This document shows positions 16,038 to 24,157 of a DNA stretch of 38,604 nt, piece after piece. The notes below the pieces were generated by a model that was given only the letters and a program-made list of their open reading frames with translations, was not told the origin of the DNA and did no database searches. The stretch lies in contig JAFLSE010000027.1 of the NCBI GenBank assembly GCA_022511075.1, positions 1-38,604 of the forward strand, in the 5' to 3' direction. The DNA comes from Prevotella sp. Its GTDB lineage: Bacteria > Bacteroidota > Bacteroidia > Bacteroidales > Bacteroidaceae. Both the position numbers and the translations under genes were made by a program. How positions within the stretch are numbered: position 1 is the stretch's first letter; each line of letters starts with the position of its first letter.

Positions 16038-16666
16038 CTTACTATCAGTTTTTCATTATCGATTATGATATCTACAGCCTCGAAGGTGTTGAGCTTCTCC
16101 ACTGTGCGCTCGAGGTTGTCATCGCGCTTCCATACGAAATGGAAACGCAGGTGTCGGGCATCTTTATTCCTGAACTCTGCACTGACGTGATAGGCAGCGG
16201 CAATCTCGGTGAGCATCTTGTCAAGAGTAACATTATTGAACACCCGTGGCTCAATGGAAATTGTGTCCGAAGATATTTCAGAAACGGGCTTGGCAGATAT
16301 GGTTTGTTCCGTTCCTTGGGTTTTCGCTTCGGGCGTGTCCGAACTACGCACTATGCTGATGGCGGCAAGTGTGATGCCAGATATCATGAGTATGCCGATG
16401 AACGAGGCGGCAACCTTGAATAATCCCCTCCTTGCATTCTGCTTTTCAAAATGGCTGTCGGCAAACTTCGCCCATTCCTCGTCAACTTGCGGAGTTTCGT
16501 TTTGCATCTCCTCGTTTTTGAATGCCCTCTTGGCAAATGCCATCTGCTCTGCCAACTCGCGCATTTGCTGGTCGTCGAGTGCCTGTTGCAGTTGCTCGTC
16601 GGTCATTTGCTCCTGCTGGTCTTGTAGTTCCAGGTATTTTGCTATAAGTTGCTCGTCTGTCATCAT
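16034..16666 (-). CDS. Minimal DUF4974-type anti-sigma factor
   Basis: A 210-residue single-pass membrane protein started at the tandem ATG pair 16666/16663, five bases after the sigma stop; a longer frame upstream only overlaps the sigma gene. Residues 1-75 are cytoplasmic, Q/E-rich and repetitive (DEQLIAKYLELQDQQEQMTD, then DEQLQQALDDQQ). A membrane segment follows (VAASFIGILMISGITLAAISI, about 83-105). After a short linker the C-terminus (FNNVTLDKMLTEIAAAYHV to NEKLIV) is a DUF4974 domain. The usual central FecR domain is missing, so this is a reduced version of the standard anti-sigma regulator. It probably holds the sigma factor inactive until the receptor signals. Confidence 0.82.
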   Translation of the reverse strand: MMTDEQLIAKYLELQDQQEQMTDEQLQQALDDQQMRELAEQMAFAKRAFKNEEMQNETPQVDEEWAKFADSHFEKQNARRGLFKVAASFIGILMISGITLAAISIVRSSDTPEAKTQGTEQTISAKPVSEISSDTISIEPRVFNNVTLDKMLTEIAAAYHVSAEFRNKDARHLRFHFVWKRDDNLERTVEKLNTFEAVDIIIDNEKLIVR

Positions 16667-16671
16667 TTGTT

Positions 16672-17160
16672 CTATGTGTTTTGTTTGAAAAAAGTTCTTA
16701 TTTTCCCTATCGCCTGTTGCAGATGTGTGTGTACCGTCTGCCGACTGATGCCAAGCGTGTCTGCCACTTCCTGACAAGTCATCTCCTGCATGTAGCGCAG
16801 GCGGAATATCTGCTGGCTCAACGGTGGCAGTTGCCTGTGTACAAAATGCATTAGTTCCTCCATGCGCAAACGTTCGCCGTCGGTAATCGTCGGCTCTGCC
16901 GCCTCTCCTGCGTGCAGGTTTAGGAATCTTTCGCGCACCTGCTTTCTCTTCAACACGTTGCGGCACTCATTGCGTATTGCCGTCATCAGGAACGCCTCGG
17001 CAGTTTCCTGCCGCAGTGTTATATCGCTGCTCAACAACCGTGCAAACACCTCGCTCACAGCATCCTTGCTCTCGTCTTCGTCATATAGAATCGTAACGGC
17101 GAGACGATACATCTGCGTGTAGTGCGCCTTGAAGATATTTTTGATTTCTTGCTTGGTCAT
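16672..17160 (-). CDS. ECF-type RNA polymerase sigma factor
   Basis: A 162-residue sigma-70 family protein started at the ATG at 17160 (MTKQEIKNIFKAHYTQMYRL); five extra upstream codons are possible but less likely. Region 2 spans about residues 10-75 (DEDESKDAVSEVFARLL, AFLMTAIRNECRNVLKR). Region 4 spans about 108-158 with the helix-turn-helix QEVADTLGISRQTVHTHLQQ. There is no region 1 or 3, as in ECF sigma factors. It heads the three-gene operon with the anti-sigma and the receptor, the standard Bacteroidetes cell-surface signalling order, and probably activates its own operon among other targets. It ends with TAG. Confidence 0.93.
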   Translation of the reverse strand: MTKQEIKNIFKAHYTQMYRLAVTILYDEDESKDAVSEVFARLLSSDITLRQETAEAFLMTAIRNECRNVLKRKQVRERFLNLHAGEAAEPTITDGERLRMEELMHFVHRQLPPLSQQIFRLRYMQEMTCQEVADTLGISRQTVHTHLQQAIGKIRTFFKQNT

Positions 17161-17197
17161 ACATCTATAATACAACTCAGAAAGGGAAAATGTAAAG

Positions 17198-17229
17198 CAA
17201 AGATTGCTTTTTCTTCAATATTTAACACA
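17198..17229 (-). promoter_or_regulatory. Weak candidate promoter of the sigma operon
   Basis: On the minus strand, TGTG (17229-17226) and AATCTTTG (17205-17198) are separated by 20 bases. Each box differs from the Bacteroidetes consensus at one position. An ECF-specific promoter could instead be used; none was recognised. Confidence 0.35.
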
Positions 17230-17252
17230 ATATTAATGAAAATACACGAAAT

Positions 17253-17285
17253 CCCTCGCCCAAACAGTTTTTGCAAGGGCGAGGG
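17253..17285 (-). terminator. Terminator hairpin after the BlaI/M56 operon
   Basis: A perfect 9-bp GC-rich stem (CCCTCGCCC at 17253-17261 with GGGCGAGGG at 17277-17285) closes a 15-base loop. It lies 48 bases past the M56 stop and is followed on the minus strand by ATTTCG. It separates that operon from the sigma promoter. Confidence 0.65.
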
Positions 17286-17332
17286 CAAACATAGTGGTTT
17301 GTATGTTCGTATTGAATTTAAAGAGAGAGTTT

Positions 17333-18943
17333 TTATTTCTTTTTCTTCGTAATGATTTTTATCACTGGCTTCTCTGGGTCGCTTTTGTCAACTTTCATTG
17401 ACTCTATGTCGGTAGGGTTAAGTTCCTTGAGAACTTCCGACATAGGTTTGTCGGTCTTTACGCCGTCAATCATAATGTCGAAATCGTCTTTTACGGTTAA
17501 TTCTTCAACAGTTTCGCCGTTTATACTCCTCATATAATTGAAGGATGTGACTTTTTTGCCTTCCTGCTTCACTTCGTTAATGAGTGTAGTAGGAGTATTA
17601 CTGTCATTCAGACGGAACATGATAGGCATAGTGAATTTCACGCGCACGGGCTCGCCGTTCTGCTTTCCGGGTGTCCACGCTGGCATGGAGTTGACTATGC
17701 GCAGGGCTTCGGCTTCCAGCTGTGGGCTATTGGAGTTGATGGCGTATGCGCCGTTGATGCTGCCGTCCTTGTCTACTACGAACGATACGATGACACGACC
17801 CTGCTCGCCATTCTCCATAGCCTCCTTCGGATATCTGATGTTAGCGGAAAGATACTTCATCAATTCGCTTGTGCCACCAGGGTATTGAGGCATCTCATCT
17901 ACTACATCGAATACTTTGTCGTCGTCGGTGTTAACGACAGGACTGTTTACGGTGATAGTGTCTTTGTGCTCGGTAGTTTTCGACGTAACGACTTGTATTT
18001 TCTGGTTGTTCACGCTAATCGTTCCTGCCTTTTGCCCTTTTTTTACGGGCTGTTGTTTCTGCGGCTCGTCATACACATAGTCGGTAACGGTGCGTGCATT
18101 GAGTGCGAGGGCTGTGCCTACTATCGGCACGAGGGCGAGCAGTTTCAGCAGATGGCTGCTCTTCGATTTCATATTTATCATCATGTGAATGCGTTTTTTG
18201 AGGGTACTGTGACTGATGCCGTTGGCAATGGAGTACCCGCCAATGCCTGTGGCTTTCGAGATTAACAGATATTGATATTGACGCGCGTTAATCCCTTGAG
18301 AGAGTACCTCACCGTCAGCCTCATATTCGTGTATGGAGCGCAGGTCTTGGCGCAGCATCCACATGGCAGGGTTAAACCATTGGAGGGCGGTGAGAAGGTT
18401 CACGAGGAGCACGTCCCAAGAGTGTCTCAGGCGTATGTGTCCCCATTCATGGGCGAGAATGGCGGCATCGTGTGCCTCATAGTCGCCGCGGCTCATCACG
18501 ATATAGCGCATCCAACTGAATGGTGCCACCTTTACGTTACCAGTCACGCAGATTATGGTGCCGTCGGGCTGTCTGTGCCGTTCGCTTCGCCGTATAAGCA
18601 ATATTACTTTCATCATCGACACAATGGTGTGCCCCAACGTAACCGCCGCGCCTAATACATATAGTACCGGCAGCAATGTCTGCCATAGCGGTGTTGCAGG
18701 TTCTGCCGTGCCAATCTCCATCTCTATGTCGCCTATTGCAACATCGGGCACAGCCTCAATCATTACCGTCTTGTGTATGGTAATCACGCACAGGGGCAGC
18801 ACGAACGAAGCAACTGCCGTCAGTAGCAACACCGCACGGTTCACTCGGTGGAATGTCTCGTGCGACAGCATCAGGCGGTAGAAGATGTAGAACACGGCTA
18901 TGAGCACAGCCACCTTCAGGTCGTATATCAGAAAGTCGGTCAT
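17333..18943 (-). CDS. BlaR1-like M56 metallopeptidase fused to TonB-like and plug-like domains
   Basis: A 536-residue membrane protein. The first 120 residues hold three hydrophobic segments, then comes the M56 zinc protease motif HEWGH (residues 165-169, in AILAHEWGHIRLRHSWD) and a further segment near residue 270 (LLKLLALVPIVGTALAL). The periplasmic part contains a TonB C-terminal domain (YPGGTSELMKYLSANIRYPK to FTMPIMFRL, about 355-445). The last 90 residues end DIESMKVDKSDPEKPVIKII followed by T and four or more lysines, which mimics the end of a TonB receptor plug domain. Its partner BlaI is 9 bases upstream. By analogy with BlaR1/MecR1 it would sense an envelope signal and remove the repressor. 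The ligand is unknown. Confidence 0.87.
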   Translation of the reverse strand: MTDFLIYDLKVAVLIAVFYIFYRLMLSHETFHRVNRAVLLLTAVASFVLPLCVITIHKTVMIEAVPDVAIGDIEMEIGTAEPATPLWQTLLPVLYVLGAAVTLGHTIVSMMKVILLIRRSERHRQPDGTIICVTGNVKVAPFSWMRYIVMSRGDYEAHDAAILAHEWGHIRLRHSWDVLLVNLLTALQWFNPAMWMLRQDLRSIHEYEADGEVLSQGINARQYQYLLISKATGIGGYSIANGISHSTLKKRIHMMINMKSKSSHLLKLLALVPIVGTALALNARTVTDYVYDEPQKQQPVKKGQKAGTISVNNQKIQVVTSKTTEHKDTITVNSPVVNTDDDKVFDVVDEMPQYPGGTSELMKYLSANIRYPKEAMENGEQGRVIVSFVVDKDGSINGAYAINSNSPQLEAEALRIVNSMPAWTPGKQNGEPVRVKFTMPIMFRLNDSNTPTTLINEVKQEGKKVTSFNYMRSINGETVEELTVKDDFDIMIDGVKTDKPMSEVLKELNPTDIESMKVDKSDPEKPVIKIITKKKK

Positions 18944-18952
18944 ATTGCTTGC

Positions 18953-19315
18953 TTATGATTGCTGGTTTTCTATCTCGTTGATAAGTTCACGCAGTTGCTC
19001 TATACTGATTTTCTCTTCCTTGACAAACGAGGAGACGGCAGAGAGATAGGAGTCGTTGAAGTAGTTCTTTATAACGCCTGCTATGGATTTCCGTCCGTAC
19101 TCTGCTTCCGTGATTAGTGGAAAGTAGCGGTATGTATTGCCGAACTTCTCGTGGTCGAGAAATCCCTCGTGCTCCAATATGCGTACAATGGTTGACAGCG
19201 TATTGAAGTGTGGGCGTGGCTCGTCATAGTGCTCCTGCAACTCACGCACGAACATGGGCCCGTGTTTCCAGTACAGGTCCATTATTTCTTTTTCCTTGTT
19301 AGTCAGCTTCTTCAT
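18953..19315 (-). CDS. BlaI/MecI-family transcriptional repressor
   Basis: A 120-residue winged-helix repressor. The sequence KKLTNKEKEIMDLYWKHGPM and the recognition region HFNTLSTIVRILEHEGFLDH followed by TYRYFPLI are characteristic of the BlaI/MecI/CopY family, and the C-terminal half (residues about 75-120) is the dimerisation part. It directly precedes the M56 protease gene, the usual sensor-repressor pairing. A dyad with TTTAGT half-sites overlaps the presumed promoter upstream, consistent with autorepression. The targets need not be beta-lactamase; none is present here. Confidence 0.92.
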   Translation of the reverse strand: MKKLTNKEKEIMDLYWKHGPMFVRELQEHYDEPRPHFNTLSTIVRILEHEGFLDHEKFGNTYRYFPLITEAEYGRKSIAGVIKNYFNDSYLSAVSSFVKEEKISIEQLRELINEIENQQS

Positions 19316-19372
19316 TGTTCTTTTAGTTGTTTGTTACAATAGTTACTTACGTCAATAATCAATATCTGCGTG

Positions 19373-19418
19373 CAAAGTAACTAAAACTTTTCGTTATATA
19401 CAACTAAAAGATTTAGTT
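19373..19418 (-). promoter_or_regulatory. BlaI operator and promoter region
   Basis: The dyad AACTAAA (19402-19408), AGA, TTTAGTT (19412-19418) is a perfect 7-bp inverted repeat resembling known BlaI/MecI operators of the ACTA...TAGT type. It overlaps the -33 position (19404-19401, GTTG) of a relaxed promoter whose -7 box is TTACTTTG (19380-19373). Further TTTAGTTGT half-sites lie at about 19322-19330 and 19442-19450. Autoregulation is inferred. Confidence 0.5.
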
Positions 19419-19475
19419 TTTAAAGAATTTTAAATAGTTTATTTAGTTGTTAACCTTTTGTGATTAATCCAAATA

Positions 19476-19507
19476 ATAATCCCGTTAGCCTTTGCCAACG
19501 GGATTAT
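19476..19507 (-). terminator. Terminator after purM
   Basis: An 11-bp perfect stem (ATAATCCCGTT 19476-19486 with AACGGGATTAT 19497-19507), extended inward by further pairs, begins one base past the purM stop. On the minus strand it is followed by TATTTGG. It also shields the divergent-looking BlaI regulatory region from readthrough. Confidence 0.75.
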
Positions 19508-19508
19508 G

Positions 19509-20675
19509 TTAATATTCAAACACTCCGAACTCGCTCTTGATTGTAAGGCTCTTTGGTCCTTCCTCGATGTGCCCGATTACTTGGGCATCGATGTTGAAAC
19601 TCTTGCTGATGTCGATTACCTGTTGGGCATCTTCGGGCGACAGGTAGACTTCGAGGCGGTGTCCCATATTGAACACCTTGTACATCTCTTTCCAGTCGGT
19701 GCCGCTCTCGTCGTGAATGGCACGGAAGAGTGGGGGAACGGGGAACATATTGTCCTTGATAACCTTGCAGTTGTCGCCTACGAAATGCAACACCTTTGTC
19801 TGCGCTCCGCCGGTGCAGTGCACCATACCGTGTATTTTGGGGCGCATCTCGTCGAGCGTCTTTTTCACTACAGGTGCGTATGTACGGGTTGGGGAGAGCA
19901 CTAACTTTCCTGCCGAAACAGGGCTGCCCTCAACACTGTCCGTCAGTTTGTAGCCGCCGCTGTACACAAGTTCATCGGGAACGGCGTGGTCGTAACTCTC
20001 AGGGTATTTCTCTGCAAGATACTTTGCAAACACATCGTGGCGTGCCGATGTAAGACCGTTGCTGCCCATACCGCCGTTGTATTCGGTTTCGTATGTAGCT
20101 TGTCCGCAACTCGAAAGTCCCACTATTACATCGCCGGGACGAATGTTTGCGTTGTCTATCACGTCGCTGCGCTTCATACGGCAGGTTACGGTGGAGTCGA
20201 CGATTATGGTGCGCACCAAGTCGCCTACGTCGGCTGTCTCGCCTCCAGTGGCATAGATGCCCACGCCCATGTCACGCATCTGCTGAAGCAGTTCGTCAGT
20301 GCCGTTGATGATGGCGGATATCACTTCGCCCGGTATCAGCATCTTGTTCCTGCCAATGGTGCTCGAAACGAGGATGTTGTCAACCGCTCCCACGCACAGC
20401 AGGTCATCGGTGTTCATTATCAGTGCGTCCTGCGCAATGCCTTTCCACACGCCGAGGTCGCCCGTCTCCTTCCAGTACATATAGGCAAGGCTCGACTTCG
20501 TGCCGGCTCCGTCGGCGTGCATAATGTTGCAATACTCTGGGTCGCCGCCGAGAATGTCGGGTATTATCTTGCAGAAAGCCTGCGGAAAGATGCCTTTGTC
20601 AATGTTCTTTATGGCGTTGTGAACATCTTCCTTTGCCGCGCTCACGCCGCGCATCATATATCTGTTTGATTCCAT
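19509..20675 (-). CDS. purM: Phosphoribosylformylglycinamidine cyclo-ligase (AIR synthetase)
   Basis: A 388-residue cytosolic enzyme that closes the imidazole ring of FGAM to AIR using ATP in purine synthesis. The PurM fold is seen in ADGAGTKSSLAYMYWKETGD, the DALIMNTDDLLCVGA motif, GIYATGGETADVGDLVRT and the GDVIVGLSSCGQATYETEYN region. It is about 40 residues longer than the Escherichia coli enzyme, as is usual in Bacteroidetes. It is the last gene of the clpC-phoH-purC-menG-aroE-purM unit and is followed at once by a terminator. The second purine gene in the unit, purC, supports the assignment. Confidence 0.9.
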   Translation of the reverse strand: MESNRYMMRGVSAAKEDVHNAIKNIDKGIFPQAFCKIIPDILGGDPEYCNIMHADGAGTKSSLAYMYWKETGDLGVWKGIAQDALIMNTDDLLCVGAVDNILVSSTIGRNKMLIPGEVISAIINGTDELLQQMRDMGVGIYATGGETADVGDLVRTIIVDSTVTCRMKRSDVIDNANIRPGDVIVGLSSCGQATYETEYNGGMGSNGLTSARHDVFAKYLAEKYPESYDHAVPDELVYSGGYKLTDSVEGSPVSAGKLVLSPTRTYAPVVKKTLDEMRPKIHGMVHCTGGAQTKVLHFVGDNCKVIKDNMFPVPPLFRAIHDESGTDWKEMYKVFNMGHRLEVYLSPEDAQQVIDISKSFNIDAQVIGHIEEGPKSLTIKSEFGVFEY

Positions 20676-20712
20676 ATTAAGCAGTGTGGATAAATGTTAA
20701 TGTCTTGTGTGT

Positions 20713-21462
20713 TTACTCGTCTTTGCTGTTCCAGAACTCCCAACTCTTGAATGCCTGTAAAAGCAGCATCTCAAGTCCGTTCTTCACGCTTGCGCCCTGG
20801 GCAAGACCTTTCTTCATAAACAACGTCTCGTCTGGGTTATAGATGAGGTCGTAGAGAATGTTGTGGCTGTCCATTGCGTCGTAGGGCAGGTCGGGGCACT
20901 CCTCTGTGTGTGGGTACATTCCGCAAGGGGTACAGTTTACAATCACGTTGTACTCCTTCACTACGTCGGGCGTAATGTCCTTGTACTGTATCGTGCCGTG
21001 CTTTTCGGAACGGCTCACTGTCAGTGTTTCCAGTCCGAGCGACTTCAGTCCGTAGTTGATAGCCTTCGCCGCACCGCCCGTGCCGAGTATGAGTGCTTTC
21101 TTGTGGTGGCGTTCGAGCATCGGCTCAATGCTCAGGGTGAAGCCGATAACGTCGCTGTTAAATCCCTTCAGCATAGTGCCTCCCTTTTCGTGGGTGACGC
21201 GTATCACGTTCACCGCTCCTATTGCCCTTGCCTCCGGACTTATCTTGTCCAAGTAACTTATTACCTTCTCCTTGTAGGGTATGGTAACGTTCAGGCCGCA
21301 CAGGTTCGGATTCCTGTCTATAATCTCCTGCAACTGGTCTATTGAGTCAATCTCGAAATTCTCATACGTTGCGTTGATGTTCTCGTCCTCAAACTTCTGG
21401 TTGAAGTAACTGATTGAAAACGAATGTCCGAGCGGGTAGCCTATCAATCCGTATTTGTCCAT
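20713..21462 (-). CDS. aroE: Shikimate dehydrogenase
   Basis: A 249-residue NADPH-dependent enzyme reducing 3-dehydroshikimate to shikimate in aromatic amino acid synthesis. The N-terminal substrate domain has IGYPLGHSFSISYFN and the catalytic NVTIPYKEKVI lysine motif, followed by GAVNVIR. The Rossmann part has ILGTGGAAKAINYGL, and the C-terminus has DLIYNPDETLFMKKGLAQG. Length is slightly short of the typical 270 residues, normal for this group. It lies 42 bases after menG and 37 before purM. The operon thus mixes purine, quinone and aromatic pathways. Confidence 0.95.
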   Translation of the reverse strand: MDKYGLIGYPLGHSFSISYFNQKFEDENINATYENFEIDSIDQLQEIIDRNPNLCGLNVTIPYKEKVISYLDKISPEARAIGAVNVIRVTHEKGGTMLKGFNSDVIGFTLSIEPMLERHHKKALILGTGGAAKAINYGLKSLGLETLTVSRSEKHGTIQYKDITPDVVKEYNVIVNCTPCGMYPHTEECPDLPYDAMDSHNILYDLIYNPDETLFMKKGLAQGASVKNGLEMLLLQAFKSWEFWNSKDE

Positions 21463-21504
21463 TGCCTTTTTGTTTTTATAGTTGTTATGTTTGTTATGTG
21501 CTTG

Positions 21505-22239
21505 TTATTTCACTGCATAGTACATTGTACAAATACCGAATGTGAGTCGTCGGAAACTTGTCTCTGCAAATCCAGCCTTTTTCAGTATGCCCGTCATCTG
21601 CTCTCCCTGCGGAAAAGCCTCTATCGTCTTCGTCAGGTAGGAGTATGCGCTTACGTCGTGCGAAATCATTCTGCCGTAGACAGGCAGCACCGTGTGGCTG
21701 TAGACTTTGAAGAGTTGCTTCATTGGGAACGCCACCGGAGTGGTAAGTTCCACGATGCTCAGTTGCCCTCCCTTTTTCAGCACCCTGCACATCTCCTTCA
21801 GTCCCTTGTCGAGATCGGGAAAGTTTCTTATGCCGAAGGCTGCCGTCACTGCGTCGAACGTGCCGTCGGCATATTGCAGGTTCATACAATCTTGTTTCTC
21901 GAACGTTACCGTGTCCTGCAATCCCAATGCCTCCACCTTCTGACGGGCAATCCTCATCATTCCCTCGCTTATATCGGCACCTACCACTCTCTGCGGTTGC
22001 AGCATCTGCGCCGCCATTATCGCAAAGTCGCCTGTGCCAGTGGCTATGTCGAGCAGCCGTTGCGGGTGTCTGCCTTCCAGTTGCCTTATAGCCTTGCGCC
22101 TCCAGCCTCGGTCGATGTTCCACGACAACCTGTGATTGAGTTTGTCGTAACTTGGGGCGATGTTGTCGAACATCTGTTCCACTTGCTCGCCCTTGTCACC
22201 CTTGTCGTCGTAGGGACGTATCTTTTCCTGTTCGTACAT
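21505..22239 (-). CDS. menG: Demethylmenaquinone methyltransferase
   Basis: A 244-residue SAM-dependent methyltransferase of the UbiE/MenG family, catalysing the last step of menaquinone synthesis. Signature motifs are [16 protein letters not shown], the SAM loop [40 protein letters not shown] and [16 protein letters not shown]. Since these bacteria use menaquinone rather than ubiquinone, MenG is the preferred name. The ATG is immediately adjacent to the purC stop (22239/22240), so translation may be coupled. Confidence 0.94.
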   Translation of the reverse strand: MYEQEKIRPYDDKGDKGEQVEQMFDNIAPSYDKLNHRLSWNIDRGWRRKAIRQLEGRHPQRLLDIATGTGDFAIMAAQMLQPQRVVGADISEGMMRIARQKVEALGLQDTVTFEKQDCMNLQYADGTFDAVTAAFGIRNFPDLDKGLKEMCRVLKKGGQLSIVELTTPVAFPMKQLFKVYSHTVLPVYGRMISHDVSAYSYLTKTIEAFPQGEQMTGILKKAGFAETSFRRLTFGICTMYYAVK

Positions 22240-23190
22240 TTATTTTATGCTGGCAAGATAGTCGCTCACGTTTCGCTCTATTCGTGCTGCTATGTCGCCC
22301 TCTGCCTCAGCCTTGTTGAACTTCTCACCCACGATGTGCTCGTAGAGTTCGATGTAGCGGTCGCTCACGCTCTCTGCATACTCGTCGGTAATCTCAGGCA
22401 TTGTCTGTCCCGGCTCGTTCATAAAGTCGTGCTCTATGAGCCACTGGCGCACAAACTCCTTTGACAGTTGCTTTTGTGGCTCGCCCTTTTCAAACTTCTC
22501 TTCGTAGCCGTCGGCATAGAAGTAGCGGCTTGAGTCGGGTGTGTGTATCTCGTCGATAAGGTATACCTTGCCGTCGCGCTTGCCAAACTCGTATTTCGTG
22601 TCAACGAGTATGAGTCCTTGCTTTGCCGCAATCTCCTGTCCGCGTGCAAAGAGTTTACGGGTGTAGTCCTCCATTGTCTCATAGTCCTCGCGGCTCACGA
22701 TGCCTTGCGCTATAATCTCTTCCTTCGATATGTTGAGGTCGTGACCCTCGTCTGCCTTTGTCGTCGGCGTTATTATAGGCTCTGGGAAACGCTCGTTCTC
22801 GCGCATACCCTCTGGCAGTTTCACACCGCAAATCTCGCGGCAGCCCTTTTGGTAGTCGCGCCAAGCCGAGCCTGTGAGTATGCCGCGTATAATCATCTCC
22901 ACACGGAAACCCTCGCATTTCAAGCCCACCGTCACCATAGGGTCTGGCGTGGCAAGTTTCCAGTTGGGGCAGATGTCGGTGGTGGCATCGAGGAACTTCG
23001 CTGCTATCTGGTTGAGCACTTGTCCCTTGAATGGTATGCCCTTGGGCAGGATTACGTCGAATGCCGAAATCCTGTCGGTGGCAATCATCACCATCAGGTC
23101 GTTGTTGATGTCATACACATCGCGCACCTTTCCGTGGTATACGCTCTGTTGTCCTTCAAAATGGAAGTCAGTCTTTGTTAATGCGTTCAT
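22240..23190 (-). CDS. purC: Phosphoribosylaminoimidazole-succinocarboxamide synthase
   Basis: A 316-residue cytosolic ATP-dependent ligase joining aspartate to CAIR in purine synthesis. The start is placed at the ATG at 23190 ([20 protein letters not shown]), as the family begins there; codons upstream lie inside phoH. Motifs include [57 protein letters not shown] and [15 protein letters not shown]. It is the longer Bacteroidetes/eukaryote-like form rather than the 237-residue Escherichia coli form. The first 23 bases overlap the 3' end of phoH. Confidence 0.94.
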   Translation of the reverse strand: MNALTKTDFHFEGQQSVYHGKVRDVYDINNDLMVMIATDRISAFDVILPKGIPFKGQVLNQIAAKFLDATTDICPNWKLATPDPMVTVGLKCEGFRVEMIIRGILTGSAWRDYQKGCREICGVKLPEGMRENERFPEPIITPTTKADEGHDLNISKEEIIAQGIVSREDYETMEDYTRKLFARGQEIAAKQGLILVDTKYEFGKRDGKVYLIDEIHTPDSSRYFYADGYEEKFEKGEPQKQLSKEFVRQWLIEHDFMNEPGQTMPEITDEYAESVSDRYIELYEHIVGEKFNKAEAEGDIAARIERNVSDYLASIK

Positions 23191-24145
23191 TATTATCGTA
23201 TGTTTTAGTTGTTGCGTCGTATTGCTCAAAGGCGTTCACTATGCGCGTCACGAGTTTGTGGCGCACGATGTCCTTCTTCGTCAGGTTTACGAAGCCGATG
23301 CCCTCCACGCCTTCCAGTATCTCCACCGCTTCGTTCAGTCCGCTCTTCTGGTGCTTGGGCAGGTCTATCTGCGTCTTGTCGCCCGTGATAATCATCTTCG
23401 TGTTCCATCCCATTCGGGTGAGGAACATCCTTATCTGCGCCGGCGTGGTATTCTGCGCCTCGTCGAGTATCACCACTGCATCGTTGAGCGTGCGTCCGCG
23501 CATAAAGGCAAGCGGTGCTATCTGTATCACGTTCTTCTCAATCATATCCTGCAACTTTGCCGCAGGTATCATATCCTCTAATGCGTCGTAGAGCGGCTGC
23601 AGGTAAGGGTCTATCTTGTCCTTCATATCGCCGGGCAGGAAACCGAGTTTCTCGCCAGCCTCCACCGCAGGGCGGCTCAGCACTATCTTCTTTATCGTCT
23701 TGTTCTTCAGTGCCTTCACCGCAAGGGCAATGCTCAGATATGTCTTTCCCGTTCCGGCAGGTCCTATGGCAAACACCATATCGTTCTTCTCGTATGCCTC
23801 AATCAGTTGCTGCTGGTTGTCGGTGCGAGGCTTTATGGGTCTGCCCATCACACTGTATATCAATACCCCGTCGGGCATCTTTTCATCCTTGTGTCCGCCC
23901 TTCACTATGTCGAGAATGTCCTCGCTCGTCAGGCTGTTGTATTGCAGCACGTGCTTACGCAGTGTCTCGGTGTTTTCCTCGAAGGCGCACATCTGCTCCT
24001 CGTCGCCCAACACCCTTATGACATTGTTGCGTGCCACTATTCGCAACTTTGGAAAGAGCGACCGCAGCATTTGCAGGTTTCCGTTGCCTGTTCCGTAGAA
24101 CATCACTGGGTCGATATCCTCCAGTACTATATGCTTTTCTATCAA
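23168..24145 (-). CDS. phoH: PhoH-family ATPase
   Basis: A 325-residue cytosolic P-loop ATPase. An N-terminal module of about 90 residues ([20 protein letters not shown], then [12 protein letters not shown]) looks like the KH/R3H-type RNA-binding part of YbeZ-like proteins. The PhoH domain has Walker [14 protein letters not shown] near residue 133, [19 protein letters not shown], Walker [17 protein letters not shown] and [17 protein letters not shown]. Related proteins are linked to RNA maturation with YbeY; no ybeY is in the window. It follows clpC by 12 bases and overlaps purC by 23. Confidence 0.93.
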   Translation of the reverse strand: MIEKHIVLEDIDPVMFYGTGNGNLQMLRSLFPKLRIVARNNVIRVLGDEEQMCAFEENTETLRKHVLQYNSLTSEDILDIVKGGHKDEKMPDGVLIYSVMGRPIKPRTDNQQQLIEAYEKNDMVFAIGPAGTGKTYLSIALAVKALKNKTIKKIVLSRPAVEAGEKLGFLPGDMKDKIDPYLQPLYDALEDMIPAAKLQDMIEKNVIQIAPLAFMRGRTLNDAVVILDEAQNTTPAQIRMFLTRMGWNTKMIITGDKTQIDLPKHQKSGLNEAVEILEGVEGIGFVNLTKKDIVRHKLVTRIVNAFEQYDATTKTYDNNERINKD

Positions 24146-24157
24146 TTCCGTCGTGTT

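Noticed and set aside
16667..16966. N-terminal extension of the anti-sigma protein by 100 residues
   Set aside because: It overlaps the sigma gene in another frame and reads as low-quality Arg/Ala/His-rich sequence; the tandem ATG at 16666 fits the operon spacing.
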